This document shows, one piece after another, positions 43,530 to 51,784 of a DNA stretch of 55,389 nucleotides. This stretch comes from an uncultured Blautia sp. (lineage in GTDB: Bacteria; Bacillota; Clostridia; Lachnospirales; Lachnospiraceae): contig CAMNTH010000022.1 of the NCBI GenBank assembly GCA_946557785.1, positions 1 to 55,389 of the forward strand. The letters run 5' to 3'. Under the pieces are notes generated by a model. That model worked only from the letters and a program-made list of their open reading frames with translations, was not told where the DNA came from and did not search any database. Made by a program: the position numbers and the translations under genes. The first letter of the stretch is position 1. Every line of letters starts with the position of its first letter.

Positions 43530-45938
43530 TTACTGCTCAGATTTGTTTTCCCCGTTCTGAGCTTCCTGGGCTGCAAGACGTTCTGCAACTCTCTTACGAT
43601 TTTTCTTTTTCGGGTGAGCCGGATCGCGCTTCACGGTTTCAGAAGCACCGGATTTCTTTACCGGTTTCGCTGGGGCACATATTTTAGCTGCTGACGCTGC
43701 TATTTCTGCCGGCTTTACCCCGCCCGGAAACTTCTTCTTAAATACAAGCCACAGCGCTCCTGTAACACATACAGAAGAATAACCGCCGCAGACAATACCA
43801 ACCATGAGAGGAGCTGCAAATTCGCGAATAGAAGATACGCCCATAATATACAGAACCGCAACCATGATAAATGTGGTAAAGGAAGTATAAATACTTCTTG
43901 TAAGAGTTTCTGTAATACTGTTGTTTACAATCTCTTCCAAATTCTCTGTACGGCCGTGGAGGTTTTCACGGATACGGTCAAAAATAACAATTGTTGCATT
44001 AATGGAATAACCTACAATTGTCAGCATACATGCAATAAAGGTATTACCTACGGATACTCTTGCAACTGCATAGAAGGTAAGCACTACCAATACGTCATGA
44101 AGAAGTGCAAGAACTGCACTGCCTGCAAAACGAATATCCTTAAAGCGGAACCAGATGTAAAGGAGCATGCAGATCGTTGCTACGATCACAGCCACCACTG
44201 CATCTTTTCTCATTTCAGAGCTTACGGTAGCCGAAATATTCTCTGCGGAAATCAGGCTTTCATCTACACCGAACTTGTCAACCAATGCCTGGTTCAGTTC
44301 CTGGCGTTCATCCAGGGACAGAGAACGTGTCTTGATCATTACCTGATTTGTTCCTACCACCTTAGTAGGCTGCACGTTTTTGTCTCCTGTAACATCTTCT
44401 ACAAGGGGCGTAACTTCTGAATCAATCTGTTTAATATCCATTTCCTCATTGAAAGTTACATTTGTAGTCGTACCGCCGGAAAATTCCAGGCTGTAATTTA
44501 AGGCTTTCCCCTCTCCTCTGCCATGGAGCAGCATGGCAATCGGACCGCACACAATGAAAATAACGGAGAGAATAAAGAATATCCTGCGTTTCCCAACAAA
44601 ATCAATAGCTGCTCTTTTTGCTGTTTTTCCGTAGAATTTCTCATCACGGATTCCCACTGCATACATTGCATTCACCAGAAGTCTTGATACTACCAGTGAG
44701 GTAAACATGGAAATTACGATACCCATAGCCAGCGTATAAGCAAAACCCTTTACTGTACCGGAACCAAGCCACATCAGCACAAGGGCTGCGATCAGCGTGG
44801 TAATGTTTCCGTCAAAGATTGCAGAAAATGCTTTCTTAAAGCCGCTCTTAATTGCGTTTCTTACGGACAATCCTGCTGCAATTTCTTCCCGGATACGGGC
44901 ATAAATAATGACATTGGCATCTACAGCCATACCAATACCCAAAATAATACCTGCAATACCCGGAAGCGTAAGAGTAATGTCAAAGGCATTTAAGGATACC
45001 AGCATGACCGCCGTATAAAGGATCAGGGCAATACCTGCAACCAAGCCCGGAATACGATATGCCAGGATCATGAACAGGATGACAATGGCAAGTCCAATGG
45101 CTGCAGCTTTTATACTGGTTTCAATTGCTTCTTCACCCAGCTGTGCTGCTACCACGCTGGAACGGAGTTCCTCCAGCTCCAGGCTCAAAGAACCGATACG
45201 GATATAGGAAGCAAGGTTCTGCGCCTCTTCTACGCTTACCATTCCGTCGATCCGAGCCTCTCCGCCCGTGATGGCAGATTTCACGTTCGGTGCGCTTTTG
45301 ATTTCGTTATCATAAACAATCGCAATGGGCTTTCCAATATTTGCTTCTGTTACTTCTGCAAATTTTTTTGCGCCCTCATCGGTAAGTGTCAGGTTGACTG
45401 CATATTCTCTTGCATTCGTTGTCTGAGCCTGAAATGCGCCGCCTATTGCGTCTGCAACATCGCTTCCTTCCAGAACAACGGAACCGGACTCAATGATTTC
45501 CTCCAGGCTTCTGCTGAATACGTATCCGCTTTCACTCTCGCCATAGGTAAAGTTCTGATTTCCATCTTCATCTGTCTGAACGATGAAATATAAGGAACCT
45601 GGCTGTCCAAGTTCCTCCAGGATCGCATTGGCATCTGTTACGCCAGGAATTTCTACGTTAATGCGGTTATCACCTTCCTGGTATACCTGTGCTTCTGTAC
45701 TGTACTGCTCTACACGCTTCTGAAGCTTATAAATCGTATCCCTCAGTGCCTCGCTGCTTGGGTTGCTTTCTTTTGTCTGATAAGTAATGCTGACACCGCC
45801 GGACAAATCAAGCCCCGTATGAATATTCTTTGCAGAGCCTGTGCCTGTAGGGCCAAATCCTACGGCTGCTGTATAACACAGAACCCCTGTAAGAATCACG
45901 GTGAGAAGCAATACTATGACTCCTCTGTTTTTCTTCAT
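43530..45938 (-). CDS. secDF: Fused protein translocase subunit SecDF
   Basis: An 802-residue SecD-SecF fusion that uses the proton gradient to complete Sec export. The SecD half (about 1-420) has DLSGGVSITYQ, the large outer P1 region and GIILGIGMAVDANVIIYARI. The SecF half (about 440-735) has the block DIRFAGSAVLALLHDVLVVL and VGYSINATIVIFDRIRENL. Twelve membrane segments are expected. The C-terminal roughly 60 residues form a Lys/Ala/Pro-rich basic tail, probably cytoplasmic. It lies 44 nt downstream of the SCIFF maturase, the conserved neighbourhood in Clostridia. Confidence 0.96.
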   Translation of the reverse strand: MKKNRGVIVLLLTVILTGVLCYTAAVGFGPTGTGSAKNIHTGLDLSGGVSITYQTKESNPSSEALRDTIYKLQKRVEQYSTEAQVYQEGDNRINVEIPGVTDANAILEELGQPGSLYFIVQTDEDGNQNFTYGESESGYVFSRSLEEIIESGSVVLEGSDVADAIGGAFQAQTTNAREYAVNLTLTDEGAKKFAEVTEANIGKPIAIVYDNEIKSAPNVKSAITGGEARIDGMVSVEEAQNLASYIRIGSLSLELEELRSSVVAAQLGEEAIETSIKAAAIGLAIVILFMILAYRIPGLVAGIALILYTAVMLVSLNAFDITLTLPGIAGIILGIGMAVDANVIIYARIREEIAAGLSVRNAIKSGFKKAFSAIFDGNITTLIAALVLMWLGSGTVKGFAYTLAMGIVISMFTSLVVSRLLVNAMYAVGIRDEKFYGKTAKRAAIDFVGKRRIFFILSVIFIVCGPIAMLLHGRGEGKALNYSLEFSGGTTTNVTFNEEMDIKQIDSEVTPLVEDVTGDKNVQPTKVVGTNQVMIKTRSLSLDERQELNQALVDKFGVDESLISAENISATVSSEMRKDAVVAVIVATICMLLYIWFRFKDIRFAGSAVLALLHDVLVVLTFYAVARVSVGNTFIACMLTIVGYSINATIVIFDRIRENLHGRTENLEEIVNNSITETLTRSIYTSFTTFIMVAVLYIMGVSSIREFAAPLMVGIVCGGYSSVCVTGALWLVFKKKFPGGVKPAEIAASAAKICAPAKPVKKSGASETVKRDPAHPKKKNRKRVAERLAAQEAQNGENKSEQ

Positions 45939-45982
45939 GTTCTCTTCCCTTCTTAAGCTTACTGCTTATCCTTTTTTATTTC

Positions 45983-47347
45983 TTATTCCGCTAATGCGGC
46001 TTTTATCATGATAGCGCACTCCACACGCTTTCTCTGGAGTTCGCATCCGATTTCATAATTGCCATTCAGGTTCCCCTGGAAATGATAGGCATTGGCAGCA
46101 CATCCGCCGCTGCAGTAGAACCTGGCAAAACATTCTTTGCAGGATTGTTTTGTATAAACATTGCATCCGGCAAATTCTTCCCGGATATTTGGACGAGTAA
46201 TTCCCTCATCCACATTTCCCATGAGGTATTCTTCCTCTCCCACAAACTGATGGCAGGGATAGAAATCTCCCCAAGGGGTTACTGCAAGATATTCTGTACC
46301 GGAACCGCATCCGGACAGGCGCTTATAAACACAGGGTCCTCCTGTCAGGTCAATCATGAAGTGAAAGAAGTTAAAGCCTCTTCCCTCTTTCTCCCTGGCG
46401 ATCATTTCCTTCGCCAAAACATCATATTCCTCCATGATCTTTGGAATATCCCCTCTGCGGATAGCATATTCTTCCTCATCAGGCGCAACCACAGGCTCCA
46501 CGGAAATCTGCTTAAATCCAAGGTCTGCAAGATGCAGAACATCCCTGGAAAAATCCAGATTATGATGGGTAAAGGTCCCTCTTACATAATATTTGTCCTG
46601 GTTTCTGGATTCTGCAAACTTCTGGAATTTGGGTATGATCAGCTCATAGCTTCCTGCACCTTTTCGGAACGGACGCATATAATCGTGGACTTCCTTCCGT
46701 CCGTCTACGCTTAATACAACATTGCCCATTTCTTTATTGCAGAATTCCATAATCTCATCATTTAAAAGAACGCCGTTGGTAGTAAGGGTAAAACGGAATT
46801 TTTTATTATGAAGCTTCTCCTGCTCTCTTGCGTACTTTACAAGATCCTTTACTACCTGCCAGTTCATCAGCGGCTCTCCGCCGAAAAAATCCACTTCCAG
46901 ATTTTTTCGGCTGCCGGAATTAGCGATTAAGAAATCCAGGGCTTTTTTCCCTACTTCAAAGGACATCATTGCCCTTCTCCCGTGGTACTCCCCTTCCTCC
47001 GCAAAGCAGTAACGGCAGGCCAGATTACAATCATGGGCAATGTGCAGGCAAAGAGCCTTTACTACTGTCTGACGGTTCTGGGTAAATTCTCCAATAACAT
47101 CCTCATAAATATCCTTGGTAAACAGCATTCCCTCTTCCTGAAGCTTCCTGCACTCTTCCACGGAAGTTCCGATTGCCTCTTTTGGGAATCTGTCCTTTAG
47201 CTTCAAGGTAATAGCCTCCAGCGGCTCTTCTGCTTCCAAATAAGGAAGAACCTCATATGTGACTTCATCTACAAGGTGAATGCAGCCGCTGTTGATGTCC
47301 AGCACAATGTTGTAACCATTACTTTGATATCTGTGAATCAGGCTCAT
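45983..47347 (-). CDS. SCIFF radical SAM/SPASM maturase
   Basis: Thioether cross-link-forming maturase (CteB/ScfB type) acting on the adjacent SCIFF peptide. From ATG 47347 (MSLIHRYQSNGYNIVLDINS) it has 454 residues. The N-terminal part is a precursor-recognition domain. The radical SAM motif is CNLACRYCF (Cys about 107, 111, 114). A C-terminal SPASM region with many Cys (CGSGTEYLAVTPWGDFYPCH, CKECFARFYCSGGC) binds auxiliary Fe-S clusters. The frame is open 24 codons further upstream, but that extension reads through the hairpin between the two genes, so I reject it. The family makes Cys-to-Thr sulfur-to-alpha-carbon or related (ranthipeptide) links. Confidence 0.95.
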   Translation of the reverse strand: MSLIHRYQSNGYNIVLDINSGCIHLVDEVTYEVLPYLEAEEPLEAITLKLKDRFPKEAIGTSVEECRKLQEEGMLFTKDIYEDVIGEFTQNRQTVVKALCLHIAHDCNLACRYCFAEEGEYHGRRAMMSFEVGKKALDFLIANSGSRKNLEVDFFGGEPLMNWQVVKDLVKYAREQEKLHNKKFRFTLTTNGVLLNDEIMEFCNKEMGNVVLSVDGRKEVHDYMRPFRKGAGSYELIIPKFQKFAESRNQDKYYVRGTFTHHNLDFSRDVLHLADLGFKQISVEPVVAPDEEEYAIRRGDIPKIMEEYDVLAKEMIAREKEGRGFNFFHFMIDLTGGPCVYKRLSGCGSGTEYLAVTPWGDFYPCHQFVGEEEYLMGNVDEGITRPNIREEFAGCNVYTKQSCKECFARFYCSGGCAANAYHFQGNLNGNYEIGCELQRKRVECAIMIKAALAE

Positions 47348-47384
47348 TTTTCTGAAATCCTTTCCTATGTGTTCATGCATAAGA

Positions 47385-47416
47385 ATAAGCAGCGGATTTA
47401 ATAACCCGCTGCTTAT
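47385..47416 (-). terminator. Hairpin between SCIFF precursor and maturase genes
   Basis: A perfect 11-bp stem (ATAAGCAGCGG / CCGCTGCTTAT) with a 10-nt loop is followed by TCTTATG on the minus strand. It probably attenuates transcription into the maturase gene or stabilises the precursor mRNA. Confidence 0.65.
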
Positions 47417-47435
47417 CATTCATACAGAGCGGCTC

Positions 47436-47576
47436 TTATTTGTGCTCGCAGCTCTGGTTTCCTACTGTACAGGAAGTCTTGCAAGCAGACTGGCAAGAGG
47501 TCTGACATTCACCACATCCGCCTTTTTTTACAGTGTTCTGTAAGTTCTTTGTATTTAATGTTTTAATATGTTCCAT
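47436..47576 (-). CDS. SCIFF ranthipeptide precursor
   Basis: A 46-residue peptide: leader MEHIKTLNTKNLQNTVKKGG, then a core with six Cys at 21, 24, 28, 32, 36 and 43 (CGECQTSCQSACKTSC, then VGNQSC). Six Cys within 46 residues, with Thr or Ser between them, is the defining SCIFF pattern. The maturase gene follows directly. AAGGAGG lies 7 nt before ATG. SCIFF peptides are nearly universal in Clostridia; a role in cell-density or housekeeping signalling has been proposed but is not settled. Confidence 0.96.
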   Translation of the reverse strand: MEHIKTLNTKNLQNTVKKGGCGECQTSCQSACKTSCTVGNQSCEHK

Positions 47577-47609
47577 TGAGATGTCCTCCTTATGTATTTG
47601 TCTCCGCAT

Positions 47610-47615
47610 AGTATA
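47610..47615 (-). promoter_or_regulatory. -10 box before the SCIFF precursor
   Basis: Minus-strand TATACT preceded by TATGC, about 35 nt upstream of the ATG. The -35 match is weak (TTTTAA at 17 bp). Confidence 0.45.
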
Positions 47616-47648
47616 GCATAAAACTTTTCATTTTAAAAGCCTTTTTTT

Positions 47649-47732
47649 CTACTTAGAAGCCTGTTTTCCGAAACACATTATCTTATGCTGCAGCCCCATA
47701 TCCTTATGTTCCTGGGACAATGACTTGCTCAT
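47649..47732 (-). CDS. 27-residue ORF coupled to the TIGR04086-like gene
   Basis: A short ORF (MSKSLSQEHKDMGLQHKI, then MCFGKQASK) whose ATG overlaps the TGA of the membrane-protein gene (ATGA). GGGAGG lies 9 nt upstream, within the end of that gene. The product is basic with one Cys. I know no family for it. Coupled start and position between a TIGR04086-like gene and SCIFF make translation plausible, but 27 codons could be chance. Confidence 0.4.
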   Translation of the reverse strand: MSKSLSQEHKDMGLQHKIMCFGKQASK

Positions 47733-48079
47733 GACAACATACCTCCCAGGGCGCCGCCGCCCACGCACATGCAAAAGGTAGTCAGAGCATGGGAAAGGGT
47801 CATATCCCATTTTCCCTGCACAGCAAAAGAAACGCTGATAAGCAAAAGGAAATAAGAAAGCCCCACCAGGATTCCCCAAAGGTATTTGTCCTTTCGTACA
47901 AGTTTGCCTGCTAAAAAACCGCCCAGCAGACAGGAAATGACGTAAACAGCTATAATTCCTGCTGTTACCGGCGCCTCACCAAGGTCAAATTTAAAAAGAA
48001 GAAACGCCAGAAACAATAAGAAAATCCCTGTCAGTGCATAGGCAAACAAAAGAGACTTTAAAACAGCTTTTACTCTCAT
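47729..48079 (-). CDS. TIGR04086-like small membrane protein
   Basis: A roughly 116-residue protein with four hydrophobic segments (about 8-30, 37-58, 66-86 and 93-115). It has the conserved look of TIGR04086 proteins: ISCLLGGFLAGKLVRKDKYLWGILVGL followed by a Gly-rich end (CVGGGALGGMLS). In Clostridia this family sits beside SCIFF and the sec genes. The frame extends seven codons further, but ATG 48079 has GGGAGGG 7 nt upstream. That ribosome site lies in the arm of a strong hairpin next to a run of nine C (minus strand). Function is unknown. Confidence 0.85.
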   Translation of the reverse strand: MRVKAVLKSLLFAYALTGIFLLFLAFLLFKFDLGEAPVTAGIIAVYVISCLLGGFLAGKLVRKDKYLWGILVGLSYFLLLISVSFAVQGKWDMTLSHALTTFCMCVGGGALGGMLS

Positions 48080-48086
48080 AAAACAA

Positions 48087-48118
48087 CCCTCCCATTGCAA
48101 TATATGGGAGGGGGGGGG
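48087..48118 (-). promoter_or_regulatory. Hairpin and poly-C run masking a ribosome site
   Basis: On the minus strand CCCTCCCAT, an 8-nt loop and ATGGGAGGG form a perfect 9-bp stem, preceded by a run of nine C (48110-48118, partly in the stem) and followed by TTGTTTT. The 3' arm is the ribosome site of the next gene. It could equally act as terminator of the upstream surface-protein gene. Confidence 0.6.
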
Positions 48119-48152
48119 TATTTATGACTTTACCGGATCTGCAAACCAGTAA

Positions 48153-50054
48153 TTACTTCTTTTTTCTTTTCAAAAAGATCACAATGCCAATGATGAGCAC
48201 TGCGGCTGCCACCAAAGCTACAAAAGGAAGGATTTGTGTATCGTCTCCGGTTTTTACAGCCCGTGCAGAAGAGGTATCCCCAGAAGACTGTCCTGCATTC
48301 TGTTCGGTCTTCTCTCCTGCATTGTTTCCTAAGCCAGAATTGTCAGAAGAACCATTGTCCTTAGCTGCCTGAGTCGGAGCCTTAGTTCCATATCCCGGAT
48401 GATCTTTGTCCGGGCCTTTGCTGCCGATGTTATTGCTGCCTGCAGAATTACCTGTACTACTATTTGTATTGCTATTGTTTGTATTATCGTTATTGGTGTT
48501 ATTGTTTCCAGTGCTGCCGTTATTATTATTGGAATTCTGACCGCCGGACGGTGCTTTTGTCGGAGTCTTGGAAGGCGGTGTCGTTGGGGTAGGCGTTACA
48601 TATACCCCATCACTGATATCCCCCCCAACCAGAGGCTTACTTCCTGCGATTCCAAAAGGACTGAAAGAATGTGTGCTGAAAATCAGGGTGCTTCCATCCA
48701 CACTTGGAATAATTGTTTCTACAGCACCATTATCCAGAAGATGTTCAATAGTATATTCATATCCTTCCCTTACAGGAATCGTAACACTGATATACTCTCC
48801 GTCCGGAATTTCATACTCCGTGTCATTCTTCAGATCCCACAGTTCAAATTCATAAGAACGAAAAATGTTTGCCTGGGATTCATTGCTGAATTCGTAGCTT
48901 TCGCCATTGGTTGCACGGAACTGTACGTACCATGGGAGATGAATGCCGGAAACGGAAATCCCATCACAGCTATGGTTTTCCTGCGCACGCTGAAGCATTT
49001 CCTCTTCCGTAAGATCATCTTCTGCTGTTGCAGGACGGTCATCCTTAACTTCTGTATCTGCATTATCAAAAATATTATCCGGATCTTCTTCCTGATCGTC
49101 CTTAGCTATGTCTTCTTCAGAACCCTCGTTCACATCCGGCTCCTTTTCTTCGCCTGCATCTTCTTTTGAGTCCGGTTCTTCTGAATTTTGTTCTTTGTCT
49201 GACTCCTGTTCTTTATCTGAGCCTTGCTCTTTATCCGTCTCCTGTTCTTTATCTGAGCCTTGCTCTTTATCTGTCTCTTGCTCTTTATCTGAGCCTTGCT
49301 CTTTATCTGTCTCTTGTTCTTTATCTGAGCCTTGCTCTTTATCTGTCTCCTGTTCTTTATCTGAGCCTTGCTCTTTATCTGTCTCCTGTTCTTTATCTGA
49401 GCCTTGCTCTTTATCTGTCTCTTGTTCTTTATCTTCGCTTAAACTATCTTCTTTCTCTTCTGCTGAGGCTTCTCCACCCTCAGCGCTTTCTTCAGATTTA
49501 TCCTCCTGATTTATATCCTCTCCCGGGAGCTGAGCAGAATCCTGCTCACCACAATCGACTTCTGCTTCCGTGCTGCCTTCTTCCGTTTCCTGGGACCACT
49601 CCTCATCTTCAGAATACTCTGAATCATAATCTGAATCCAAATCATACTCTGGTTCATAGTCTGGTTCCCATTCTTCAGAATCCATGCTGCTCACCACAAT
49701 TGTTACATAACCTGTGATTTTTTCGGACTCCCCGTCCCAGCCTTCTACCTGTGAAAGACTAACAGATTCTGACGGCCGGAAGATCACTTCAAATGCTTCC
49801 GAACGTCTGGAAGGAACCAATGTATCATCTGCCCAGGAAAGCTTCCCATATTCACTCTCAGGAAGGGAAATTTCCGAAAGAGAAACCGGATACTCTATTG
49901 TAATATTCTCCGGCATAATCATATTCGTAGATATAGCAGCACTCTTATCTGCTGCTACTGCCGGCATAATCTGTACACCTAATAAACTGGCCGTTAATAC
50001 AGCCGCTGCCATCCATTTTACATTTTTTCTGTTTGTATTTTTTATATTTTTCAT
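48153..50054 (-). CDS. Sortase-anchored surface protein with acidic repeats
   Basis: A roughly 633-residue surface protein. The signal peptide (about 1-35) ends near MPAVAADKS. An N-terminal beta-rich domain follows, then a long acidic region with six copies of the 12-residue unit KEQETDKEQGSD. Next come a second folded region with HLPWYVQFRATNGESYEFSN and FSPFGIAGSKPLVGG, a PTPTTPPSKTPTK linker and an Asn/Ser/Thr-rich stretch. The C-terminus has the sorting motif VKTGDD, a hydrophobic segment and KRKKK. An upstream TTG (50084) is in frame, but ATG 50054 is better spaced from AGAGG. Ligand and function are unknown. Confidence 0.88.
   Translation of the reverse strand: MKNIKNTNRKNVKWMAAAVLTASLLGVQIMPAVAADKSAAISTNMIMPENITIEYPVSLSEISLPESEYGKLSWADDTLVPSRRSEAFEVIFRPSESVSLSQVEGWDGESEKITGYVTIVVSSMDSEEWEPDYEPEYDLDSDYDSEYSEDEEWSQETEEGSTEAEVDCGEQDSAQLPGEDINQEDKSEESAEGGEASAEEKEDSLSEDKEQETDKEQGSDKEQETDKEQGSDKEQETDKEQGSDKEQETDKEQGSDKEQETDKEQGSDKEQETDKEQGSDKEQESDKEQNSEEPDSKEDAGEEKEPDVNEGSEEDIAKDDQEEDPDNIFDNADTEVKDDRPATAEDDLTEEEMLQRAQENHSCDGISVSGIHLPWYVQFRATNGESYEFSNESQANIFRSYEFELWDLKNDTEYEIPDGEYISVTIPVREGYEYTIEHLLDNGAVETIIPSVDGSTLIFSTHSFSPFGIAGSKPLVGGDISDGVYVTPTPTTPPSKTPTKAPSGGQNSNNNNGSTGNNNTNNDNTNNSNTNSSTGNSAGSNNIGSKGPDKDHPGYGTKAPTQAAKDNGSSDNSGLGNNAGEKTEQNAGQSSGDTSSARAVKTGDDTQILPFVALVAAAVLIIGIVIFLKRKKK
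49210..49425. repeat. 36-bp tandem repeat, six copies
   Basis: Units start at 49210, 49246, 49282, 49318, 49354 and 49390, differing by a few substitutions. They encode KEQETDKEQGSD on the minus strand. Each unit is itself two related 18-bp halves. Copy change would keep the frame. Confidence 0.95.
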
Positions 50055-50161
50055 CATTACACCTCTGCGGACTCTCTCAAACAACTCTCATAATATATTT
50101 TCCACGACAAATACAGATTTCTGGAACTGCCATTTATCGAAACTTCATCTATCACCATATC

Positions 50162-50190
50162 AGTATATCAAAATTTTATTCTTCTGTAAA
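50162..50190 (-). promoter_or_regulatory. Promoter for the surface-protein gene
   Basis: Minus strand TTTACA (50185-50190), 17 bp, TATACT (50162-50167), about 105 nt upstream of the start codon. Confidence 0.7.
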
Positions 50191-50281
50191 TAATTCGTAA
50201 TAATTATTTTCATATTTCGACAAATTCAATCATACCATACTCTTTCACATTTGGACAGCCCCTAAATAATCTTTTTTCAGC

Positions 50282-50310
50282 TTGCAATTCCATATGTTAT
50301 CCTGTATATT
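50282..50310 (+). promoter_or_regulatory. Promoter for the CNNM/CorC gene
   Basis: TTGCAA (50282-50287), 17 bp, TATATT (50305-50310). The upstream-most possible start codon of the gene lies inside the -35 box, which supports the internal TTG start. Confidence 0.7.
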
Positions 50311-50371
50311 AAATTATGTATATCTACTATACTTATCTACTATATTTTATAAAAAAGGAGTGAATGTAACT

Positions 50372-51649
50372 TTGGACTCAAGTGTTCCTATACAAGCGTG
50401 TTTGATTCTGGTCATGGTGCTGCTCTCCGCATTCTTTTCTTCTGCTGAGACCTCAATGACTACTGTAAACAGGATACGTGTCCAGTCCCTGGTGGAACAG
50501 GGCAACAAGCGAGCGATCATACTGGATAAAGTAATTTCCAACTCCGGAAAAATGCTCAGTACGATTTTAATTGGCAATAATATTGTAAATATGGGGGTTT
50601 CCTCAATGATGACAACCTTGACCATCAAGGTTCTTGGAAATACCTATGTAGGTATTGCAACCGGTCTTTTAACCCTTGTCATTTTAATCTTCGGTGAAAT
50701 TACCCCTAAGACCCTTGCTTCCATACATGCAGAAAAACTAGCTCTTTCTTACGCCCGTGTCATCTATTTTTTAATGATTCTGCTGACCCCGGTCGTCTAT
50801 ATTATCGGAAAAATGTCTAATACGGTTATGATACTTCTCCGTGTGGACCCGGATGCCAAGCATAATACCATGACTGAACACGAACTAAGAACACTTGTGA
50901 ATGTTGGTCAGGAAGACGGCGTTATTGAGCGGGAAGAAAAGCAGATGATCTACAATGTGTTTGATTTCGGAGATTCAACTGCCAAAGATGTCATGATTCC
51001 AAGAATCGACATGACTTTCATCAACATCGCTTCCACGTTTGATGAACTTATGGAAGTTTTCAGAGAAGATATGCACACACGTTTTCCGGTTTATGAAGAT
51101 AACACAGACAATGTGATAGGAATTATCAATGTGAAGGACATTCTGCTTTATCCAAAGGAGAAACCATTTTCCATTACCAGTATTCTCAGGGAGCCTTATT
51201 TCACATATGAGCACAAAGCAACTGCTGACCTTATGCTGGAAATGCGTAAGGCATCCGTAAATCTTGCGATTGTCCTGGATGAATACGGCGCTACTGCCGG
51301 ATTGGTTACTCTTGAGGATCTTCTGGAAGAAATCGTAGGAGAAATCCGCGATGAATATGATGAAGATGAAGAAGAGCCAATTAAAGAAATACAGCCAGGC
51401 ATCGAATACACAGCCCTTGGTTCTGCCAAGCTGGATGACATAAACGATGCACTCCAGCTTCATCTTACCTCTGAGGAATATGATTCCATAGGAGGCTATA
51501 TTATTGAACAGCTGGATTGCCTCCCTGTTCATGGGCAGTCTGTAACTACGGACAGCGGCATCCGTATTGTCGTAGATGACATTGATAAAAATCGAATCGA
51601 ACTTGTACACATCTGGCTTCCCAGAAAGGAACCAGCAAATCAGGAATAG
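50372..51649 (+). CDS. CNNM/CorC (hemolysin C family) membrane protein
   Basis: A roughly 425-residue protein: a DUF21/CNNM membrane domain (about 1-170) with SAFFSSAETSMTTVNRIR and LIFGEITPKTLAS, a CBS-domain pair (about 190-320) with DVMIPRIDM and FPVYEDNTDNVIGIINVKD, and a C-terminal CorC_HlyC domain. The linker YDEDEEEPIK is acidic. The family is tied to Mg2+ or Co2+ efflux, although older names call it hemolysin. The start is probably TTG at 50372, 11 nt after AAAGGAG. No ATG fits. It is monocistronic, ending at a hairpin. Confidence 0.93.
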   Translation: MDSSVPIQACLILVMVLLSAFFSSAETSMTTVNRIRVQSLVEQGNKRAIILDKVISNSGKMLSTILIGNNIVNMGVSSMMTTLTIKVLGNTYVGIATGLLTLVILIFGEITPKTLASIHAEKLALSYARVIYFLMILLTPVVYIIGKMSNTVMILLRVDPDAKHNTMTEHELRTLVNVGQEDGVIEREEKQMIYNVFDFGDSTAKDVMIPRIDMTFINIASTFDELMEVFREDMHTRFPVYEDNTDNVIGIINVKDILLYPKEKPFSITSILREPYFTYEHKATADLMLEMRKASVNLAIVLDEYGATAGLVTLEDLLEEIVGEIRDEYDEDEEEPIKEIQPGIEYTALGSAKLDDINDALQLHLTSEEYDSIGGYIIEQLDCLPVHGQSVTTDSGIRIVVDDIDKNRIELVHIWLPRKEPANQE

Positions 51650-51690
51650 AAATAAAAATAAATATAGAAATAAAAAATGCAAAGCATACA

Positions 51691-51714
51691 GGGATGCCGT
51701 AAATAAGGCATCCC
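51691..51714. terminator. Hairpin after the CNNM/CorC gene
   Basis: GGGATGCC / GGCATCCC (8 bp, 8-nt loop), between convergent genes. The following T-run is poor (TTAAAAAA on the plus strand). Confidence 0.6.
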
Positions 51715-51784
51715 TTAAAAAATGCCCCACATAAATTAGCATTGGTCCAAAGAGATGCTCAATATACCGCTAAGGCGCTCCGCC

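Larger units (their letters stand above)
50055..50371. other. AT-rich divergent intergenic region
   Basis: About 317 bp without a gene. It holds the minus-strand promoter of the surface-protein gene and the plus-strand promoter of the CNNM/CorC gene. I see no RNA gene or riboswitch. The 130-nt leader of the surface-protein transcript is unusually long but shows no clear hairpin. Confidence 0.7.

Noticed and set aside
47348..47419. 24-codon N-terminal extension of the SCIFF maturase
   Set aside because: It reads through the hairpin between precursor and maturase; the family begins near MSLIHRYQSNGYN.
49108..49509. 133-codon plus-strand ORF rich in Ser/Leu/Cys
   Set aside because: It is the antisense reading of the 36-bp repeat in the surface-protein gene; it has no ribosome site and its length comes from the repeat having no stops.
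50282..50371. 30-codon N-terminal extension of the CNNM/CorC protein
   Set aside because: Its first codon lies in the -35 box of a good promoter; TTG at 50372 has a ribosome site.
50975..51742. 255-codon minus-strand ORF opposite the CNNM/CorC gene
   Set aside because: It lies almost wholly antisense to a clear family member, with no recognisable domain or ribosome site.
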